Source: Symsagittifera roscoffensis (Eukaryota > Xenacoelomorpha > Acoela > Convolutidae). From it: a stretch of DNA of 64,000 nucleotides. Shown in pieces: positions 31,663-41,570 of this stretch; the stretch's first letter is position 1; every line of letters starts with the position of its first letter. The notes beneath the pieces are model-generated. The model was not told where the DNA came from and did not search any database. It saw nothing but the letters and a program-made list of their open reading frames with translations. A program made the position numbers and the translations under genes. Location of the stretch: NCBI RefSeq assembly GCF_963678635.1, contig NC_087069.1, positions 33,565,090 through 33,629,089 on the forward strand, in the 5' to 3' direction.

Positions 31663-32544
31663 TGTGCCAGTCGGTCATATTTGGAAGTTTGACCTTGAGA
31701 AGAGCAGAAAATACTTGATTTTGGAGAGAAATTTTATTTTTCAAAAATTCGAATGGAACATGTCATGCACGATTTTCTCGCGACAACTGAAAATCAGAAA
31801 AAGAAATCAGAACAATTTTAGAGCAATTGCGGGAAAGTTAGAAAGTAAGAACGAGTGGGAAATTGCTATTCGCAATTTCCATCTATATATAATCGAGAGT
31901 AGAGCTGTCCTACTTGAAATAGAAGACAGAGTATCCCCGAGAGAGCGATTACTAAAGTTGGACCAGAGTGAACCTTCAGCGGAAAGGCGGACAACTAGAG
32001 TGTCCCAACGGTCCAAGAGAACTCAAATTCTAGAGCATGAACTTATCCTTGCTGTCTAAACTATAAAACATTAAACTTCTCTTAGTCATTTATTTCTTGA
32101 GTTAGTTACTGACTGGATTATTTCCCAATTCTTGAGCGTGCTGCTATGTGAGTACAAATTTAATTTCTAGAGTGTGTTTTATGATTGTTATGTTGAGATA
32201 AGGCGAGTTTTAGGTTGATCCATCTGAAATGGATCAAAGTCACACTGTCTAATAAAAAGTAACCTAACGGATTGTTCCAACCCGGTTTTTAACGGCGTTC
32301 ATGTATTTTGGGTATCTAGAGACCTAAGTATGGGGACGTTTCTAATTCTAGAGTGGGGGGATATTTTAGTAGTAGCCTTTAAGCTGTAACGGGTCGTAGT
32401 CTCATGTCATAAGCGAACCGAACTGGCTCCGACCGTTCTTGAGGTGGGAAAACACAAGAGATAGTGTCCCTGACCCTTGAGCCAGTGGTTATAGGGCCTA
32501 TTTTTCTTAAGCCTCATGTGTGACTGCAGTAGACGAATGTTACA
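31663..32544 (+). repeat. 3' LTR of the giant element
   Basis: 882 bp, offset exactly 22,000 bp from the 5' LTR, with three differences by my reading. It ends TTACA at 32544 and is followed by TTTGTTG, which does not match the sequence upstream of the 5' LTR (ACTTA). Confidence 0.95.
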
Positions 32545-32831
32545 TTTGTTGTGTAGTTGTTGTGTGTACAATTTCTTCATTTATGAAGTGTGATGGTGTC
32601 TGGATATCTTTTTGAGTAAGATTCCTAGTTCNNNNNNNNNNNNNNNNNNNNNNNNNNNNNNNNNNNNNNNNNNNNNNNNNNNNNNNNNNNNNNNNNNNNN
32701 NNNNNNNNNNNNNNNNNNNNNNNNNNNNNNNNNNNNNNNNNNNNNNNNNNNNNNNNNNNNNNNNNNNNNNNNNNNNNNNNNNNNNNNNNNNNNNNNNNNN
32801 NNNNNNNNNNNNNNNNNNNNNNNNNNNNNNN
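32545..32831. other. 87 bp of unplaced sequence and a 200-N assembly gap
   Basis: 32545-32631 holds no feature. 32632-32831 is exactly 200 N, a scaffold gap of unknown true size. Frames crossing it are meaningless. Confidence 0.95.
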
Positions 32832-33126
32832 CATTCCATCGGACTCGATTCTGAGCCGACTTGGTATTCAGTAGACCGTTATTGACTGTGTTGAAAAATC
32901 TAAATTGCAATGGTTTGGGCATGTCGTGCGTAAAGAAGATAGTGATCCAATAAAAGAAGCGTATTTCCTTGAGGTCCCTGGAAAAAGACGCAAAGGAAGT
33001 CCAAGAAAGACATGGATAGAGGACGTGAAGGAGGAAATGAGAAGACGAGGACTGACGGAAGCAGACGCACACGACCGCAAACTCTGGTGCTCGAAGATTC
33101 AGGAGCGCCCCGCCGACCCCGTTTGA
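32832..33126 (+). pseudogene. LINE reverse transcriptase C-terminus, fragment
   Basis: Reads SRLGIQ, an in-frame stop, then LQWFGHVVRKED, GKRRKGSPRKTW and a DRKLW end. This is the conserved C-terminal tail of the endonuclease/RT LINE family also present at 37247-39880 on the other strand. The 5' part is missing or lies in the gap. A (GAT)n tract near 33142-33157 follows the stop, a typical LINE 3' end of this type. Confidence 0.82.
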
Positions 33127-33141
33127 ACGGGATAAGGCGGC

Positions 33142-33157
33142 AATGATGATGATGATT
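33142..33157 (+). repeat. short (ATG)n tract at a LINE 3' end
   Basis: AATGATGATGATGATT immediately downstream of the LINE tail. Several LINE families end in such simple repeats and not in poly(A). Confidence 0.7.
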
Positions 33158-33235
33158 TCTCTATTGAATTTTTAAAACCGGATTCGGGAATTTTCGAATT
33201 GCTCATATTCTGATTATCCACATCGAAATTTGTTT

Positions 33236-33575
33236 TGAAGAAAATTTTGCTAAAAAGTAAATTTCAAACGTTTTCGCAACTATGTGCATCGTCAGGATTT
33301 TTACAATAAACTACTCTAAATGACGATAAAACATCAATTTACAAATGTTATTTACAATAAATCACATACAATTTGGTTCTAAACCATCATGATAAAAAAT
33401 TAGCCAATCACAGTTGACCTCTAAATTACTATTAAGATTAAAATACTTGTAACCTCTAAAATTAATTAAACATTTTAAAATTAATTTGTCTGGAAGTTTC
33501 TGAGTCATAATTTCGATTTAGACATGATGTTTTGAATAAAAAACCAAAAATATTTTGGGACTAAATTTTCAGTGT
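33236..33575 (-). repeat. PLE pseudo-LTR, downstream copy
   Basis: Matches 36907-37246 over about 340 bp with roughly fifteen differences, from GAAGAAA...TTTGCTAAAAAGT to TTTTCAGTGT. It overlaps the last codons of the RT ORF, whose TAG stop is at 33563-33561. Confidence 0.85.
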
Positions 33576-36116
33576 TAACTCCCTGCTCCTAAACTCATCG
33601 CGATTGTTCAAGCCCGGTTTCTCTTTCCAGATATGTATTGCCTCTAGTGTTAGCAATTTTGTTTGGTTGTTTGACCTATCTATAATTTCCCAACTAAGAT
33701 CTGCGCTATTTCCCTCAAGTTGGCATTGCTAAAGGTGGAGGCCTACCGGTGAGTCTGCTTTCTTATGTTCCTCAATTCTAGTGGTCAAATGTCGAACAGT
33801 TTGTCCGACATAGGTGGAAGTGCATCCACTACATGACAGCTTATAAACCACTCTTGACTTGAGGTCATTAGAAAATGCTGACTTCAGTGATGGTAAACAT
33901 GATTGTAGTTTTCTTGTGGTGAAAACCACTTGAACGTTAGTTAATTTTTTTCGTAACCTGTTAGCAAAATAATGGCTCTGTTTACCTCTATATTGCACCA
34001 TCAGCATTGGGGGCTTCCCATCCTTTGGTGACTGAACTGACAAACCCCTTTCACTATCCAGGGGCTTGCCCTTACCCTCGATAATCTTGCACAAGGCGTC
34101 TGAAGCCACCTTTGCTGACCAATTTTCAGGGTACTGATTTGTCAGCCATTGCGCCCTAATAGTTTCCATAGCCTTATCAAATTGCTCCCAGCTAGATGTA
34201 CTCCTAAAAACCCTGTGTACAGTGCCTTGGATAACACTACGCTTATACTGAGTTGGTGCGCAGCTTCTATAGTTCAGAATAGTCCCTGTATCTGTTGGTT
34301 TTTGATACCAACTGCAAGTTACACGCCTACCCTGCGATACATTTATGTTCAAATCCAGGAACGGCAAATTTCCCTCCGAATTAGTTTTCTCTAGAGTGAA
34401 CTGCAATTTTGGATGAAGAGAATTGGCGGCATCGAGAAGACAACTCGGCTCCCCTCTGACTGTTCTAACAATGTCATCCACATACCTGAAGAACAATTTC
34501 ACCTGGGGAGTATCCTTCTCCTTGTTCTTAGCTCGGCAGCAGCTTTCACAGTAACAGACTATCTCGGTTATTGATGCGTATACGTCATCGGATATTTTTC
34601 CGCATTTTAGATGATACCAGTTTCGGCAACTCTCGCATTCAACCCCCTTTGATCTATATGTGACTTTCCTGCTGCAACATGGGCACAAGCCGTTTTTGTC
34701 ATTAATTTGCTGTACCCCCGTTCCCACCGGTATTTGTTGTCGTAGAGCAAATTCGTACTCTTTCAGCCATAAGTTTGCCAGAATTACAGCGAGGGACGCG
34801 CCCATTGCTAAACCTTCAACTTGTACATACCATGAATCATTACACTTGAAATATACTTTGCTGACCGCCATATTCAAAAGCCTTTTCATGGTTGCTCTTT
34901 GAATTTCAGGAGGAGATATTATGGTTTCATCCGGATCTAGAGCAATGTTTTCTATTTTTTCTCTAGCCTCTTTCGTATTGGTTTCTATATTTGCTCCATC
35001 GATGTTGTCAAAAAACTTTGCAAGCTTGTTGTTAAGATTCTCATACGAGCTGCCGGGAAGTGATGGAACAGGTCGTAGGGGTGTCTCGTCCTTGTGTACT
35101 TAGCTAAACCGTACAAACGGGCGGGTTGCCTCCCTGTTGATCTCATCTTAGAATATAACTGATCACTTATCTCGTCGCTTTTGTTCATGGTTAGTAATTC
35201 TTTTGTTAAGTTCCTTCTCAATTTTTAGTATCACCTCATCAGTGGTTGCATCTTTTTTCACAAACTGAGCAGATTGCAACAAGGATTCCAGCTTTGATTC
35301 ATATGTTTGTTTCCTCATTATGCAAAAACCAACCCCCTTATCAAAAGGCACAGCCAGCAACCCATTATCTTTGAGATATTTCCTCGTTTTTTCAACGGCT
35401 TTGTCTCTTGGGGTTTGCCGTACGTTTTTTGCATATGCCTTTGCCGCGGCTTCTATTTCACATAACGTTTCACCAGATGTTTTCTGATTTTTCAATTGTG
35501 AGAGGAAAATGTCGATATCCGCCAAAAAATAAGTTTTGTTAAATTTGTCTCTAATGGGATGCTTGGGGCCCATTGATAGCACTTCATATACCCATTCAGG
35601 CAGTTCAATATTATCAAGTACCTTAACTGATCGCTCATTTCTCCCCCCAAGAGGTTTATCTTGTCTCTCGGACAGTTTTTCTAACTTTTTTCTATGGTTT
35701 TCTGATGTTGTCTTTAAGCTTGCCTCAACTTGACGCCTCACGAAGCGGAAAATGGATGCCCACCACTGTTTGTCAATTTCTTTTTGCACCAGTGATCTTG
35801 CTTTCCTTAGCATCTCCTCGTACCTTTTCCTATCCTCATCTTCCCTAGAAGTTTCAGTCCTTAGTAGTTTCAATTGAAAATTATGCACAGCTTGGTCCGA
35901 AAAAACCCCGTTCTCGGGGAACCTAAGTTTCAAAAAGTCCGGTATTAGATCGTTTTTCAGACATTTTCTCAAAAACTTCAGTCTATGTACAGATACTTGA
36001 ACTTTTTTAAAGAAGTTTAAATAGTCTAACACAATTTTCCAAGTTAGTTTTCTTTCTAAAATTTGTCTGAGCCAAACAACAGGCAAAAGTACTGTGATCA
36101 TTGTTTTGCAGGCCAC
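33561..36116 (-). pseudogene. PLE reverse transcriptase with inserted PHD-like finger and GIY-YIG nuclease
   Basis: Begins MACKTM at 36116. The N-terminal PLE region contains LPEWVYEVLSMGP. RT motifs follow: GLAK (about 35120), GLAMGASLA (motif B, 34811 region) and FFRYVDDI (motif C, YVDD at 34484-34473). Between motifs B and C lies a C4HC3 zinc finger (34685-34536): CPCC, CESC-x4-H-x2-C, CESC, a PHD-like arrangement. The C-terminus is a GIY-YIG endonuclease of PLE type (VYKLSCSGC, TYVGQT). Damage: an extra A near 35205, a base loss near 35100 and an in-frame TAG at 33731-33729 inside the nuclease. Copy 1 has intact sequence at the first two sites and damage elsewhere. Confidence 0.88.
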
Positions 36117-36163
36117 GAGTAATGAAACTCACAAGGCACAAAGCAAAACAAATCACACTCTTC

Positions 36164-36726
36164 TCACCCCTGTCTTTGAAGCGCAGACACTTGATCTGCC
36201 TTCAGCTTCTGCTCACGTCTTGCTTTCGCCTTCCTCCTTGTCTGTGATGGTCTCTGTTGTTTGCCCCTGATATTGCCAATCAGCTCTGACAGCCTTTCTT
36301 TGTGTGCCACCACCAATCGCAGAGATTTCAGCTCCAAATCAGCACTCTGGTGCAGCTTCAAATATTCCTTGAGCTGCTCCGGGTACTTTTGCTTGCTCTT
36401 GGAGAGTAGCCGTTTTGTAGCTGAAATAATGAGCACCCCTGTGCCGAGAGGCTGACTAAACAAGTCGGGCGTTCCTTCCCTTCTGCAATAAACGATCGCC
36501 AATATCTGCTGCTTCTTCGACTTCAAATAGTTTGTCAGCTCCTCGACACCGGCGGGCGATAGTTGTTTGTTCTGTGGCTGCTAATGGTGTTGTTCACCAC
36601 GTCGTGCCACACAACCACTTTTTTCTCCTTCCGTGGACTGTCTTTCAGTAGTCGTCGGAGGTTCTTTCCTGTGTTAAGGGTGTTGATGCTGTGGAACAGG
36701 GAGCTAGCTGCTACAATATGAAACAT
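36164..36726 (-). pseudogene. PLE upstream ORF, unknown function
   Basis: About 185 residues in two frames joined by a single shift near 36530, ending 47 bp before the RT ORF. The first part has KVVVWHDVVNNTIS; the second has an ILAIVYCRREGTPDLF strand and a Lys/Arg-rich end (RRKAKARREQKLK). A WHD-VNN motif and the alternating strands are weakly reminiscent of an SGNH-like fold, but I cannot assign it. The last 50 residues recur in PLE copy 1. Confidence 0.55.
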
Positions 36727-36906
36727 TTCGGTAACTCAAATAAAAATTGGCCATATTTTACGTATCGATAAAAAAAAACACTTTAAAAATTCTCTATACA
36801 TTGACGAAAATCATTTAAAAATTTTATGCTGGCCCTTTAATGGGAAAACAGTTGGAATTTCAAGCTCTTCGCTTTTTGGTTTATCACGAATTTACAAGTA
36901 AAATTG

Positions 36907-37246
36907 AAGAAATTTTTGCTAAAAAGTAAATTTCAAACGTTTTCGCAACTATGTGCATCGTTAGGATTTTTACAATAAACTACTCTAAATGACGATAAAA
37001 CATCAATTTACCAATGGTATTTACAATAAATCACATACAATTTGGTTCTAAACCATCTTGATAAAAAAACTAGCCAATCACAGTTGACCTCTAAATTACT
37101 ATTAAGATTAAAATACTTTTAACCTCGAAAATTAATTAAACATTTTTATATTAATTTGTCTGGAAGTTTCTGAGTCATAATTTTGATTTAGACATGTACG
37201 TTTTGAATAAAAAACCAAAAATATTTTGGGACTAAATTTTCAGTGT
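36907..37246 (-). repeat. PLE pseudo-LTR, upstream copy
   Basis: Same orientation and content as 33236-33575. On the minus strand it is the 5' end of the element and would carry its promoter. Confidence 0.85.
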
Positions 37247-37360
37247 ACACAATAAATAAAACCTCTTTGTTTCATGGACAGTCCCCGTTTCCCGAGTAAA
37301 ACGCCACCATGGTTATGAAACGCAAACCATGCCTTCTTGATACGCTCGTTTATAGCAATT

Positions 37361-38815
37361 TCAGTCTCCAGTAGCATGCAACGTGTTTCCCAAGTAACAA
37401 AGCTGACTAACACTCTCTAACTCGTCGAAACTGTTATGGGGTGCAGGATCACTTGCAGCTGGGGTGTGGCATGTAGAACACTGAAAACTCGACTCGTGTG
37501 GGGATAAACTTCCTCTAATAGCGGTACAGCGTCCGTGAACCCATTTTCTGCAAAGAGTGCACATAATCGAGTTTCCGCCAACTCTAATTCCACAAACGCC
37601 GCAAGGATCGACAGCAGCATTACGGATGACACTAGGGAAGTCTCCCATTCCCTTGGTTTTGCCCACATTAACCCGATGGCCTTTGGACTCCAATGCTGAC
37701 TTCCACATTCTGTACTTCCTCATGACTTCTTCGGGTGTCTCTGCTGCGAGTGCTATGTCATCCGCATACAACATTTCCAGTATGGAGCCATCTCGCACTT
37801 CTTCAGTCAGATAATCCATAACCGTGATAAACAGGAGGGGGCTGAGGATTGAACCTTGATGCACACCAACAGTAACATCAAAAGCATCTGTCGGTTCACC
37901 GTTCACAAAAACTGAGGTCTTACAATCGTCATATATTGCCATAATAGCGTTTAAGAAATGCTCTGGTATGCGTTTATGCCTCAAACTTTCTATAATGAGG
38001 CGCAGCGGGACACGGTCAAAGGCTTTCTCCAGGTCGATAAAAATCCAGTAAAGGGGCTCCTTTTTTGCTGCAAACTTTTCGCAAAGTTGACGGGCAACAA
38101 AAACTGCATCGACAGTGCCGCGACCTGGCATAAAGCCATACTGTGTTCTGTCAATTGTAATCATATCACGGAGTCTTGACTCAAAAACCTTCTCCAAGAG
38201 TTTAAAAGAATGTTCCAGTAACTTTATACCACGATATGAGTTGGTACTGAGAGGGTCACCTTTACCTTTGTACAGTGGAATCAGAGAGCTCAGTTTCCAG
38301 TCATCGGGCATCTTACCACTGAATAAGATCTGGTTGCAAATAGTTGTCAGTACATCAATGCAAGGGTCACCGGCAGCTTTGAGCAATTCCGCAGTGATAC
38401 CACTGGGCCCTGGAGCCTTCTTGTTCACCAACGCTCGCAAGGCACTCTTAACCTCTGCCACTGCAATTTCCTCGCAAGATCCTTCTACAGCCGGTTTGTC
38501 ACTACTAGTGTAAGGATGTTCAACATTCATGATTTCATGCATATGGTCTTTCCATATTTTCTAACGAGCAGCAATGTTGGTATACAGTTTCCCTTCTGCA
38601 TCCTTCAAGCAATTCGTGCCGACAACGTCTTGTCTTTGCTTTGATATGTTGAAGATCTTCTTATAGTCAGCTTCTGCAATAGCTTGCTTTACTTGGCTGT
38701 TGATAGCATGACGAATCGTATGCTTCGCAGCACGTTTAGCATTCGCATACGCTGTCCGATTTGCATCGTTTCTGTTTCTGCGCCACTGTTTGAACAGTGG
38801 TTTCTTCAATTTCAC
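37361..38815 (-). pseudogene. LINE linker and reverse transcriptase with PHD-like finger
   Basis: A basic linker (38815-38561) precedes the RT (38542-37361). RT motifs: NKKAPGPSGI, IPLYKGKGD, SYRGIKLL, YWIFIDLEKAFD (motif A), VHQGSILSPLLF (motif B) and MLYADDIAL (motif C). After the palm comes a C4HC3-type finger (CGVC, CTLC-x4-H-x2-C, CSTC) at about 37590-37450. A frameshift near 37362 moves the frame for the remaining residues up to the PLE junction. Typical endonuclease-RT LINE layout; the copy is dead. Confidence 0.85.
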
Positions 38816-38823
38816 AGCTTCTT

Positions 38824-39880
38824 CTACTTCTTGGTTTCACGTGAGGCTGCATGTCCTCGAGAAGCACCGCAAATATTTTGTGCTGCCTCAAACAAGTTGT
38901 TCTTCAGCCCCTCCCATGTAGTAGCCTCAGGTGTCGCAGCAAACTCAGTAGTGAAAAGTTTCTTTGTCTCTGGATCACGTAGTTTCCAAGTCTTTATCCT
39001 TGGTTGTCGGTTGACTTTTCTTTGTTTGTGGACTTTCTTCATGGTAAAGTCAGCTACAACAACTTTATGCTGAGTGCCAACTGGAATACTCTTTGCATTC
39101 TTTAAAGAGATTGAGTCTTTTCTGTAAAGAATATAATCTATCAGGGTTGCAATACGGCCCGACATAAATGTCACCAACTGAGTGTGTGGTTTCTTGAACG
39201 CAGTGTTGGCAATAAACAGTCGTGCAGACATGGCACAGTCTAGTAGTCGGACGCCGTCATTGTTCTGGCATCCATAACCAAAACCACCATGTACACTTTC
39301 GCAACTTGAGTTGTCCTCGCCAATGTGTCCATTGAAACCACCACCAACCAGCGGGTTATCGGTCGTCAGCAACTCACGGTCAAGGACATCGTAGAGTTGA
39401 TCTTTCATATCTTCTGCTAATTGGCTCTGTGGGCAATACGCAGATATCAATTTGTAGGGACGATCTTCCAAAATAACCGTAACGGAGATGATGCGGTCGT
39501 TGACACGGTTGACCTCCACCACACGGTCCACTAAGTGTTCAGCGACACCATTCCAACTCCATTTTCTGCTTTCTTTCCGCCAGACCAGAAGAACTTCCAA
39601 TCATTCTTGTTCCTGCTCCCTTCCAACGAGTTTCTTGAAGCCAGGCAGCGTCAACTTTCCGCTCACAAAGTTCTCTTGCTACCTCACCCCTCCTTCCAGT
39701 CATGGAACCAATGTTCCACGTAGCAACCCGAAACTTGTTTCCTGGCGTGTCAGGCTCTGCAGCCGTCATTTGTTTCAGGGAGTTTCGGGGTGTCAGTGCA
39801 TTCTTTCTGACGTAGGCCGGCACCGACAACGCCTGCGCAGCACTTCGAGGTGTACTGCCCCCTATATTTGGAGTATTCAT
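38824..39880 (-). pseudogene. LINE APE-type endonuclease
   Basis: The N-terminal segment (39880-39539) contains FRVATWNIGS and WLQETRW, the Asn and Glu of the APE family. A frame change near 39560 leads to the second segment (39600-38824) with LISAYCPQ, GGGFNGHIG, RIATLIDYIL and an HKVVVADF end. The canonical GDFN motif reads GGFN here, so the catalytic Asp is lost. A further shift follows at about 38822. Confidence 0.82.
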
Positions 39881-40028
39881 GATTCAGTGGCGGAGTTTCA
39901 CGGCTCGATGCCCTTCCTATCGCCAACTCTTCTCCTTTACCCGGGCTTGTTATTAAATTATTAAATAGATAATTGTATTATTAATAATAGACTATTAATA
40001 CATAGACTATTATTATTAAACATCAAGT

Positions 40029-40376
40029 ATGAATAAGGATTTCCTGGCGCAGACTCCCTACAAGAAAAAAATCTGCAACAACTTCTTAAAGGGAAATTGT
40101 CCTGCTGGATCGGATTGCACCTTTGCGCATGGACGCCGAGAACTGAGGTCTTTTGAGAATCAGATTTACAAGTCGCAACTATGCACTGCTTTTGAACAAG
40201 GAGGAATTTGTCAAATGGGAAATGACTGTCTGCTGGCTCATGGTGAAAATGAAGTTCGAACTGATGACATCATGCCTTCAATTGCAGAACACCATGATAC
40301 CCTGAAGGAACCCATGTCGAGTAGGTTGGTTGGAAACACGTCTTCAAAGAATGTGCCTGAGATCGAGATTCAATAG
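40029..40376 (+). CDS. tandem CCCH zinc-finger protein, TTP-like
   Basis: 115 residues, one exon, starting at the first ATG after an AT-rich flank. Two CCCH fingers: C16-x7-C24-x5-C30-x3-H34 and C52-x8-C61-x5-C67-x3-H71, with 17 residues between them. Each is preceded by a YK lead-in (YKKKIC, YKSQLC), as in the TTP/TIS11 and nematode POS-1/MEX-type RNA-binding proteins, which bind AU-rich 3' UTRs and control mRNA stability or translation. The first finger has x7 where the family standard is x8. The protein is much shorter than most relatives, with only about 44 residues after finger two, so it may be a single exon of a larger gene, a small paralogue or a retrocopy. Confidence 0.78.
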   Translation: MNKDFLAQTPYKKKICNNFLKGNCPAGSDCTFAHGRRELRSFENQIYKSQLCTAFEQGGICQMGNDCLLAHGENEVRTDDIMPSIAEHHDTLKEPMSSRLVGNTSSKNVPEIEIQ

Positions 40377-41043
40377 AGAAAGAGGGACCAAAAACAAAAA
40401 ACAACTAGAGCATGACTCGCACCTACGGTAGTTCAAATAGATCGTTGGTTTAAAGAGTTTACTGAAACATGTACTAAAATACTTATTGCAACTGTGAAGA
40501 TGAATTGGGCTCATGTATCAGGAGTTTCTGCATCATAATAAACGCCATATCTCGAAACCCAAAATAACGAGCTGTCCAAGAGAACGCTAGATTTGCAAGC
40601 CCCGAGTGTACCCTGATGGCACCCCACTATACGGTTGAGAAGTTAAAGTTCGTTTAATTTTTTTTTTTAATTTCTATTTTTAAAAAAATCATGAAACAAC
40701 GCCATATCTCGAATACCAAAAAGACTTGAGGACTCATACTTGCACGTCAGTTTTGCAACCCCTGAAGTTATACTCTGCCTGTGGGTCTAGGACAACCGGC
40801 CGACGGGATTTCAAGGCGAAAGGAATTCAGGCCAAAATTTGAACTTTACTAGCACCAAAAACCACTACTTTCTCATTTGTAAAACGTTGCTTTTCAAATA
40901 ACATCAGCCTGTTTTTGAAATGGATAAATTATAAACATGAAAAACACCCTCAACCATGTTTTATTTTTCAAATTTCCTAAACATCAGTTCAAGCCTTAAA
41001 TTTTACGAAAACGCCAATATTTGGTGAAGAAGGATAATGAAAT
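40377..41043. repeat. spacer with a diverged 150-bp tandem duplication
   Basis: Blocks at about 40536-40640 and 40685-40790 share AACGCCATATCTCGAA, a TTTGCAA(G/C)CCC block and a following (T)ACCCTG/TACTCTG. This is an old tandem duplication. No coding potential. Confidence 0.5.
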
Positions 41044-41570
41044 TCAGAATAATTTTTCAAAAATTTCGAGTTCATCATATTTCACAATTTTATAAGAAAA
41101 AATTCGCTTGAAGTCCCTAGTTTCACGATTCGACTTGAAGTCCCGTCGGCTGGATGTCATCATATCAACAGATTTGCGGGCCGTGCCCCAACTTTCTTGT
41201 TCCAGCAGCCTCTGCTTGCAGCAAGGCAAGAGATCTCGGTTTACTTTTTGCTGCCGGTTCGGGCAGGAACCGTTGTGCAAGCACAGGCTTACATTCCGCT
41301 CCAGGTCAGCTCGTAAGACCTCTTCTCCACGTTTCCAATCGAACAAGGTATTCCAGTCACCCGTTTCACAGCTGTTGTGACGGCGTTTCTATGTGTCAGG
41401 ATTGCTCTCTTATATGCACCTGGTCCTCAGTTCAGCTGGAACGATTGTTAGGTCTCCAGGTTCCTGGACATATGACGCTTGGCGCGTTCATACATCCACG
41501 ACATCATGACGGCACGGAACCAAGGCATTAACAACTGCCTCGCCTATACCTATCGAAGACTTTGGGTATC
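41044..41570 (-). pseudogene. relic of an ORF2-type protein, C-terminal part
   Basis: On the minus strand, MPWFRAVMMSW...HM (from about 41530) matches ORF2 residues about 2803-2825 (FPWFRATLTSW...HM). After a frame change, LERNVSLCLHNGSCPNRQ and RLLEQE match ORF2 residues about 2880-2920. Stops and shifts make it non-functional. It continues the relic at 47397-50170 after an interruption by a gypsy element. Confidence 0.75.

Larger units (their letters stand above)
9663..32544 (+). mobile_element. giant Ty3/gypsy-type LTR retrotransposon, 22.9 kb, intact
   Basis: The element is bounded by two 882-bp direct LTRs (9663-10544 and 31663-32544), each starting TGTGCC and ending TTACA. They differ at three positions by my reading, so the insertion looks recent. 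Internal order: primer-binding site candidate, 2.4-kb leader with two tandem-repeat tracts, Gag-Pol ORF1 (2936 codons), 522-bp spacer, ORF2 (2959 codons), purine-rich tract, 3' LTR. Both ORFs are uninterrupted. The element is visibly richer in G and C than its AT-rich surroundings, and purine-rich on the coding strand. The domain order protease-RT-RNase H-integrase places it in the Ty3/gypsy group. No matching target-site duplication is visible. Confidence 0.93.
33236..37246 (-). mobile_element. Penelope-like element copy 2 with pseudo-LTRs
   Basis: About 4.0 kb, oriented on the minus strand. Direct repeats of about 340 bp (33236-33575 and 36907-37246) are the pseudo-LTRs typical of PLEs. Between them lie an upstream ORF and an RT-GIY-YIG ORF, both broken by single-base shifts and stops. 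The right-hand end abuts a LINE in the middle of its coding region, so this PLE inserted into, or joined with, that LINE. Confidence 0.85.
37247..39880 (-). mobile_element. LINE (non-LTR retrotransposon), decayed, 3' end cut by PLE copy 2
   Basis: Minus-strand element with APE endonuclease, linker, RT and a PHD-like finger. The coding sequence runs up to the PLE boundary at 37247 (the KQRGFIY stretch) and then stops; the conserved tail seen at 32832-33126 is absent on this side. Several frame breaks make it inactive. Confidence 0.85.

Noticed and set aside
32540-33072. Open frames crossing the N gap
   Set aside because: The N run makes them meaningless; only the LINE tail after the gap is real coding sequence.
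39488-39964. 158-codon plus-strand frame opposite the LINE endonuclease
   Set aside because: Shadow of the minus-strand endonuclease coding region.
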